Part shown: one piece after another, positions 13,204-14,521 of the stretch | Layout of the letters: the number at the start of each line of letters is the position of its first letter | How positions within the stretch are numbered: position 1 is the first letter of the stretch | Source: Gammaproteobacteria bacterium RIFCSPLOWO2_02_FULL_56_15 | GTDB taxonomy: Bacteria > Pseudomonadota > Gammaproteobacteria > Eutrophobiales > Eutrophobiaceae | Assembly: GCA_001801825.1 (NCBI GenBank) | Contig: MGYR01000197.1 | Coordinates: 1 to 14,521, forward strand | DNA: 14,521 nt | Direction of reading: 5' to 3' | The notes under the pieces: model-generated | Seen by the model: the letters and a program-made list of their open reading frames with translations, nothing else | What the model was told of the DNA's origin: nothing | Database searches by the model: none | Translations under genes and position numbers: made by a program

Positions 13204-14521
13204 ATGAGCCATACCGCTTACCTCAGCCTGCGTGAGTTTCTCCGGGATCTGGAGCGGCGCAAACTGCTGCAAAGGATCGTACTTCCCATCGATCCCAGAC
13301 TGGAGATGACGGAGATCTGCCATCGCAGCCTGCGCCAGGAGGGACCGGCATTGTTGTTTGAAAATCCTGTAGGGTCAAAGACACCGGCACTGTGCAACCT
13401 GTTCGGCACCACCAAACGCATCGCCATGGGAATCGGACGTGACTCTCCCGAAGAGCTACGCGAGTTGGGGGTATTGCTCGCCAGTCTGAAAGACCCATCG
13501 TGGCCCACGGGACTGGGGGATGCCATGGACAAGTTTCCTGCCTTCAAGAAGCTATTGCATTTCCATCCACGACTGGTTCGCAGCGGCCCACCCTGCCAGG
13601 AAAATATCATCAGAGGTACTGATGTGAATCTGTACCAGCTTCCGGTACAGACCAGTTGGCCTGGGGATGCCGGTCCGATGCTGACCTGGGGACTGACCAT
13701 CACGCGGGGGCCATTGAAGGAACGTTTGAACATCGGCGTTTACCGACAGCAGCTTATCGCTGCCAACAAGCTGATCATGCGCTGGTTGCCACATCGAGGG
13801 GGTGCGCAGGATTACCGTGAATGGCAACAGGCCAGACCCGGGCAGAAATTTCCGGTTGCTGTAGCCATTGGGGCCGACCCCTCCACTATACTGGCGGCAG
13901 TGACCCCGATACCGGATACCTTATCGGAGTTCCAGTTTGCGGGTTTGTTGCGTGGGGCTCGCAGTGAGATCTGCAACTGCCGGACCATCCCATTGCAAGC
14001 GCCGGCGGAAGCGGAAATCGTACTGGAAGGTCATATCGAACCCGGGGAAGAAGCACTCGAAGGTCCCTTTGGAGATCACACCGGATATTATGATGCGCAG
14101 GAGACACACCCAGTATTCACTATCGATTGCATCACCCATCGCAACAACCCTATCTACCACACCACTTATAACGGGCGGTCCCCTCACGATGAGCCTTCCA
14201 TGCTGGCGCTCGCGCTCAATGAGATTTTTGTTCCCATCCTGCAGAAACAGTTTCCGGAGATCGTGGATTTCTATCTACCACCCGAAGCATGCTCCTACCG
14301 TGTCGCCACCGTCAGTATCCGGAAACAATATGCAGGTCACGCCAAGCGGATCATGTTCGGGATCTGGTCCTATCTGAGGCAGTTTAGCTATACCAAGTTT
14401 GTCATCGTGACCGATGAGGATATCAACGTACGCAACTGGCAGGACGTCATCTGGGCCATCGCCACACGGGTAGATCCCGGTCGGGATATTACCATCGTGG
14501 AGAACACACCCATTGATTCCC
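13204..14521 (+). CDS. ubiD: UbiD, prFMN-dependent polyprenyl-hydroxybenzoate decarboxylase, 5' part
   Basis: Starts at ATG 13204 and runs off the right edge after 439 codons with no stop (E. coli UbiD has 497). It decarboxylates polyprenyl-4-hydroxybenzoate in ubiquinone synthesis using prenylated FMN made by UbiX. Matches include PALLFENP, CNLFGTTKRIAMGIGRD, TWGLTITRGP, IYRQQLIG-like VYRQQLIAANKLIMRWL, GADPSTILAAVTP, the active-site region EGPFGDHTGYYD and VDFYLPPEACSYR. A one-residue insertion relative to E. coli is seen at NGRSPHDEP. No clear ribosome site precedes the ATG. It is divergent from ubiT across the MITE. In many genomes ubiD serves both the aerobic and anaerobic pathways, so its place here is informative but not proof of an exclusive role. 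Confidence 0.96.
   Translation, partial: MSHTAYLSLREFLRDLERRKLLQRIVLPIDPRLEMTEICHRSLRQEGPALLFENPVGSKTPALCNLFGTTKRIAMGIGRDSPEELRELGVLLASLKDPSWPTGLGDAMDKFPAFKKLLHFHPRLVRSGPPCQENIIRGTDVNLYQLPVQTSWPGDAGPMLTWGLTITRGPLKERLNIGVYRQQLIAANKLIMRWLPHRGGAQDYREWQQARPGQKFPVAVAIGADPSTILAAVTPIPDTLSEFQFAGLLRGARSEICNCRTIPLQAPAEAEIVLEGHIEPGEEALEGPFGDHTGYYDAQETHPVFTIDCITHRNNPIYHTTYNGRSPHDEPSMLALALNEIFVPILQKQFPEIVDFYLPPEACSYRVATVSIRKQYAGHAKRIMFGIWSYLRQFSYTKFVIVTDEDINVRNWQDVIWAIATRVDPGRDITIVENTPIDS

Overview
The window looks like a chromosomal segment from a gammaproteobacterium able to live without oxygen. The evidence is close, near full-length resemblance of many proteins to enterobacterial counterparts remembered from E. 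coli: FrdA, FrdB, FrdC, FrdD, FNR, HemN, UbiU, UbiV, UbiT and UbiD. Cofactor cysteines and active-site motifs are in register with those proteins. The genus cannot be told from sequence alone. No tRNA, rRNA, CRISPR array or transposase gene was seen.

Left part (1-1500): the 3' end of a SnoaL/NTF2-like gene (plus strand) abuts two tandem paralogous small membrane proteins (minus strand, DUF6644-like) that have their own sigma70-type promoter. Middle-left (1500-2360): a regulatory stretch, AT-rich in part. It holds a 54-residue single-span membrane protein preceded by a full sigma54 consensus promoter, an IHF-like site and a CRP-type palindrome. On the plus strand a strong Rho-independent terminator has no annotated gene feeding it, so a small RNA or very short mRNA is proposed.

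Centre (2360-9920): frdABCD, the four-subunit quinol:fumarate reductase, is transcribed leftward from an FNR-type promoter. Divergent from it are a UbiE-like methyltransferase and an unrecognised helical protein, then fnr (oxygen-sensing regulator with four [4Fe-4S] cysteines), then hemN (anaerobic coproporphyrinogen III oxidase) behind a second FNR-type promoter. In both FNR promoters the box is centred 41.5 bp from the start predicted from the -10 element.

Right part (9920-14521): a four-span membrane protein, then ubiU-ubiV (oxygen-independent ubiquinone hydroxylase pair), convergent ubiT (SCP2 lipid carrier) and, at the right edge, a truncated ubiD (prFMN decarboxylase). A 182-bp IS5-type MITE with CTAG duplications fills most of the ubiT-ubiD gap.

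Together these genes form an anaerobic respiration island: an oxygen sensor, a fumarate reductase, oxygen-independent haem synthesis and oxygen-independent ubiquinone synthesis. The unexplained members are the UbiE paralogue, its unknown neighbour and the membrane protein between hemN and ubiU. They are the best candidates for undescribed parts of the quinone system.
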